A DNA stretch of 64,000 nt from Coniella vitis (taxonomy: Eukaryota; Ascomycota; Sordariomycetes; Diaporthales; Schizoparmaceae). Shown here one piece after another: positions 60,683 through 64,000 of the stretch. Made by a program: the position numbers and the translations under genes. Position 1 is the stretch's first letter, and each line of letters begins with the position of its first letter. The stretch spans positions 2,294,001-2,358,000 of the forward strand of contig WUJK01000007.1 in the NCBI GenBank assembly GCA_011317545.1. Reading direction: 5' to 3'. The notes under the pieces were generated by a model. It saw only the letters and a program-made list of their open reading frames with translations, made no database searches and had not been told where the DNA came from.

Positions 60683-61646
60683 GACTAAGAGTCATGAGGA
60701 TTTAAGATATCAGTTATTCTTCATGACAGCTAAGCACGGTACAGAGGAGCATTGAACTAACAACTCCATGCTGTGTGGCTTGTGGATTGGAGAGAGCGTC
60801 TTGTGGCAGTATCATGCATGCTTGAGGCGGTTGTCGATGTCAAACTTGATCATGTGCTGGACCTTTTGAAAAGTATCAAGATACTGACAACAACACGGTC
60901 TTTCGAGAGTGGACGAGGAATCTAAACCTAACGGATAATTTCGGGGCGAACTGAAAAGAGGAAACATTTCTCCAAGTGTGTGTGGTACCTTCGAGTACCA
61001 ATCGGGCATTGGTCCAGCTGCTGAAAACGCCACAATCATCAGCTTCATGCGGAAGACGGGGTCGGGAACTAACAGTTATCGTGGCAACATCTCCCTCAAT
61101 ATTACATGTTTCCCTGATGGCCATGGACCACTCAGAAATCCCAGCTGAACAGCTCGAATGGTCCAGCTGCATAATCTTTCGCTATGTATACCCGTTTTGA
61201 ACACTCGACAAGGCAAGGATGCAACAAATCTGCATCCTCTGCATCCTCAGCTCGCAATAAGTGGCTTTTTGGTTTCTTTTTATTTTCATTGCTACTCCTA
61301 TTATTTCCCCTTTCAGTCATTCATGGGGAAAGCACCGGCAGTTCGGCAAGTGCGAACCAAGATCAGTGTCTGCAGGGTTTTGTTATCAATGTGACTCTGA
61401 GAACGACATTATTAGGAAGGCATGTGGCTGAAGCTTCACGTGCTCTTTCACATTGTTGGTCACCGCTATATAAAGTCGCCGGACCCTGCTATACACAAGT
61501 TCTCTGATGCGAAGTATACTTTTATTATTATTATTATCAGAACAACTTGGAAACTGATTTGAACCCAATGTTTCAATGCTTTAGAACCTCCGTAGTGGCA
61601 ACATTCAATCCAGTCACATGTGCCTCTGGGCACCCTCAACGACACG
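60683..61646. promoter_or_regulatory. Divergent interval between NACHT-like and AAA+ genes
   Basis: Should hold both promoters and the missing 5' exon(s) of the NACHT-like gene. The minus strand has two open pieces that may be exons: one starting at ATG 61172 (MQLDHSSCSAGISEW) and one ending at 60812 (PDWYSKVPHTLGEMFPLF). I could not join them in phase to each other or to the NACHT-like gene. A TTATTA run lies near 61523-61536. Confidence 0.45.
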
Positions 61647-64000
61647 ATGAGCGCATCAATTAACCAGCCGCCCACTTCCTTGTCGACAGGCAATGGTGAT
61701 GAACGCCCAACAGAGCCAATTTCCGTAAGTAGCCATTAGCTTCTTGTGCGAAGACCAATCTGCCACCAAGACTCACGAGAGCGAGAAATGCTAACATCGG
61801 GGATACAAAGGTCGGAATGGAGGTCATTGCAGCCATTTTCCGAGAGATTAGCGAACTGCGACGCAAAGTGGACAGCCTAGAACAGGCTCACGGAGTCAAG
61901 AACGGTGGCCCTCAACAAGCTGAGCAATCGCGACAGCGTCAGGCACAGGACCCGGGGATTTCGCCATCCCCACCAAATGGGGAACGCGAGCAAGGCCAAC
62001 TAGCAGACGAGGCTCGTGAAGGCCCAGCACCATCAGCAGAACCCGTTGTGGCAGAAAACCCTTGTCCAGGTGCTGCTACTCCAGGGGTGACTGACCTCAT
62101 CGAGTTCAGATCCAGGTCCTGGCAGAAAGACGGGAAGCCAACAGACTGGCTCATCACAGACCTGCACGACGACAAAGCCCTGGCGAATCAGTCTCTCGGT
62201 GGCAAGAACTATGGATACGATATAGACGAAGAGAGGCGCTTCGCTTTTCGCGTTTCCAACACCGCAGCGCTTTACCAGAAATTCTTCGAATTGTGTCCCC
62301 CTGGAAGCGACGGCGACGTCACAATATCCCAAAACGAATTGGTTTTCCGGAGTGTCTACAGTCTGATCCACTGCATAGACTGCCTGAGGGAGTATAAGAA
62401 AGAGCTTGAGGCTGCGGAGCCTAAGAAGCGTCTCGATGACGACAACGAATATGCGAACGAACCTCAGTCAGCTGCCGCAAAGCTACCATCTGCTGGCGGG
62501 CAGCAGCCGACGGAGGGCATCGATTGGGAAAACTCAAGCGCAAAGAAAAAGATGCAAGAGATTGAAGTGCTCGAGCAACTGTACGAGCTCGGGGGTCACT
62601 GGGGTCATATCAAATCTGCAAACAAACGGCTCAAATCCCTGCGCGAGAAAAAGAAGATCGACTGCGACAGCGTTAGGGGACTTTTCCACCTAGGCGACCT
62701 CGTTGTCTTTCGAGAGCTTCGCGACGAATGGGTCGTAGCAAAGGTGACTTCAGTGACTGCTGCAAACGACCACAGGGAATATTTTCTCGACAGGGACATC
62801 CAACTCGTGGTCCAATGCAAAGCAATCGATTTCAACGGAAACAGCTTTCAGTATCACCATTACTACAAGACAATTGCAAAGTTCACCGGGAGCAAGAGCA
62901 TTTCAGAGCTTGAATTCTATCCTTTAAAAGAACACAAAGACTGGCAGCGTCTGGTCGAAAAATCCATCGAATATGGTAAGAGGTGGTGGAAACTGCACAA
63001 GCAGTTCGTGTCGCCCAAGCAACACGAAAGTTCCAACGAAGCCGTACAACCTGGTGCAAGCACCACGGAACGCAAGCAACCCGAGTATCGAAATGCAGTG
63101 ATGCACTACTCCGGCTACTGTGAGACATTCGAAGAAGGGGGAGATAGGGAAGAATCTAGCAAAGGCAGCAAGGTACGGTGCCTAGGTGCTTCCATCCTCT
63201 TCTTCCCTATACGTTAGCCAGCAGACGTCAAGCTGGACGTCCTTGATGAGCAGAATCTAGCTGACAGACTTGCATATATGCAACAGCTCGATAGTCGAGT
63301 GATCGTCGATCCATCTCGGTACTCAGATCGTGGCTTAAAGTTTGCTAACGACAACACGATCCCTGATTTCTCGGAATGCCTAGAGAACTTCAACGGGCCA
63401 CCAGAGCAAAACATTTTCGCCTTATGCCCCGAAACTGTCCTGGTCCACAGCCTCAGTGATAACCAGTGGTACTTGGTGGCAATGAGCAGGCTTGTGGACC
63501 CAATTTGGGCAACGAACGCGTGGAAGCGTCTAGTGAAGCCACCAGATAACAGGCGTTTAGCAAAATCGATCACGCGCATCAAAGAGCTGGCTGCCGCGCA
63601 TAAAGAGGCCAAGAATGCCGCGGACGACAAAGACAACAAAAATAACTTCAAAGGCAAAGGGAAGGGGCTAACCTTCTTACTCCATGGCCCGCCCGGCGTG
63701 GGCAAGACTATGTTGGCCGAGTGTCTTTCCGAGGTCCACAAGAGGCCTTTGTATAGGATCAACGTAGGGCAACTCACGACAGGGGTGGCAAACTGGGAGT
63801 CAAGAATCGACGAAATCTTTCGTCAAGCACATGAGTGGGATGCGATACTTCTGTTGGATGAGGCGGAAGTAATCTTGGCCGAGAGAACCCAAGAAAACAT
63901 GCAGCAGAGTGCCTGGGTTGCTGGTAAGTGGAAAGTCCCCGACGATATAAAGTCCGTTTACATTGCTGGACTCACGTTATACTAAACTGGATTACGATGC
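61647..64000 (+). CDS. AAA+ ATPase with DUF7025-like N-terminal domain (partial)
   Basis: Exons 61647-61724, 61811-63172 and 63218-63923, introns 86 and 45 nt; a third intron starts at 63924 (GTAAGT) and the gene continues past the window edge, with 715 codons seen. The start at ATG 61647 (MSASINQPPTSLSTG) is supported by a GTAAGT donor, GCTAAC branch point and AAAG acceptor leading into the long frame. A short heptad-like helix (REISELRRKVDSLEQ, about 36-50) precedes a disordered stretch. Residues about 300-480 match the fungal DUF7025 domain that precedes this AAA family (FHLGDLVVFRELRDEWVVAK, then DFNGNSF). The AAA module has Walker A GPPGVGKT near 637 and Walker B ILLLDEAEV near 690, followed by the typical LAERT. 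Sensor and lid regions lie outside the window. An active ATPase is expected; its substrate is unknown. Confidence 0.9.

Noticed and set aside
1..64000. CRISPR arrays, insertion sequences, LTR or DDE transposons
   Set aside because: No regularly spaced direct repeats, long terminal repeats, transposase or reverse-transcriptase motifs were seen; the genome is eukaryotic.

Overview
The window looks like nuclear DNA of a filamentous ascomycete (Pezizomycotina, perhaps Sordariomycetes; species not determined). Evidence: short GT-AG introns (about 45-270 nt) with CTAAC/CTGAC branch points in most genes; typical Pezizomycotina families (alternative NADH dehydrogenase, secreted tyrosinase, PTH11/rhodopsin-type membrane receptor, DUF3074, DUF7025-type AAA ATPase, a NACHT-like protein); and long intergenic stretches full of simple repeats. 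Gene models were built by hand: each splice junction was chosen so that frame, donor, acceptor and protein continuity agree.

Layout. 0-17 kb: Ser/Thr-rich single-pass membrane protein (-), alternative NADH dehydrogenase (+), tRNA-Val(AAC) with an intron (-), secreted calcineurin-like phosphoesterase (-), and a 1397-residue BAR-PH-GRAM-VASt sterol-transfer protein of the SIP3/LAM type (-). 17-30 kb: gene-poor, holding one unrecognised 348-residue proline-rich protein (+). 30-47 kb: a dense housekeeping block: DUF3074 protein (+), Trm732/THADA-like tRNA-modification factor (-), Tim23 (+, divergent from Trm732), a small two-exon gene (+), a proline-rich protein (+), dephospho-CoA kinase (+) and a charged protein with Trp-Gly-Asn repeats (+). 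47-56 kb: secreted tyrosinase (-), a 4.6-kb gene-free stretch, a rhodopsin-domain receptor-like protein (+) and a mitochondrial SWIB-domain protein with an unresolved middle (+). 56-64 kb: accessory-looking: an APH-type phosphotransferase (-), a NACHT/STAND-like protein whose P-loop is degenerate (-), and, divergently, an AAA+ ATPase with intact Walker motifs that runs off the right edge (+).

Functional links. Several genes serve mitochondria (alternative NADH dehydrogenase, Tim23, SWIB protein, probably dephospho-CoA kinase), but they are scattered and not a cluster. The right-hand group (APH kinase, P-loop-less NACHT-like protein, AAA+ ATPase) is the best candidate for an undescribed system, possibly non-self recognition or stress signalling; this is inference from architecture and adjacency only. 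A second genome-scale signal is the strong intergenic over-representation of the octamer TACTATGT/ACATAGTA.
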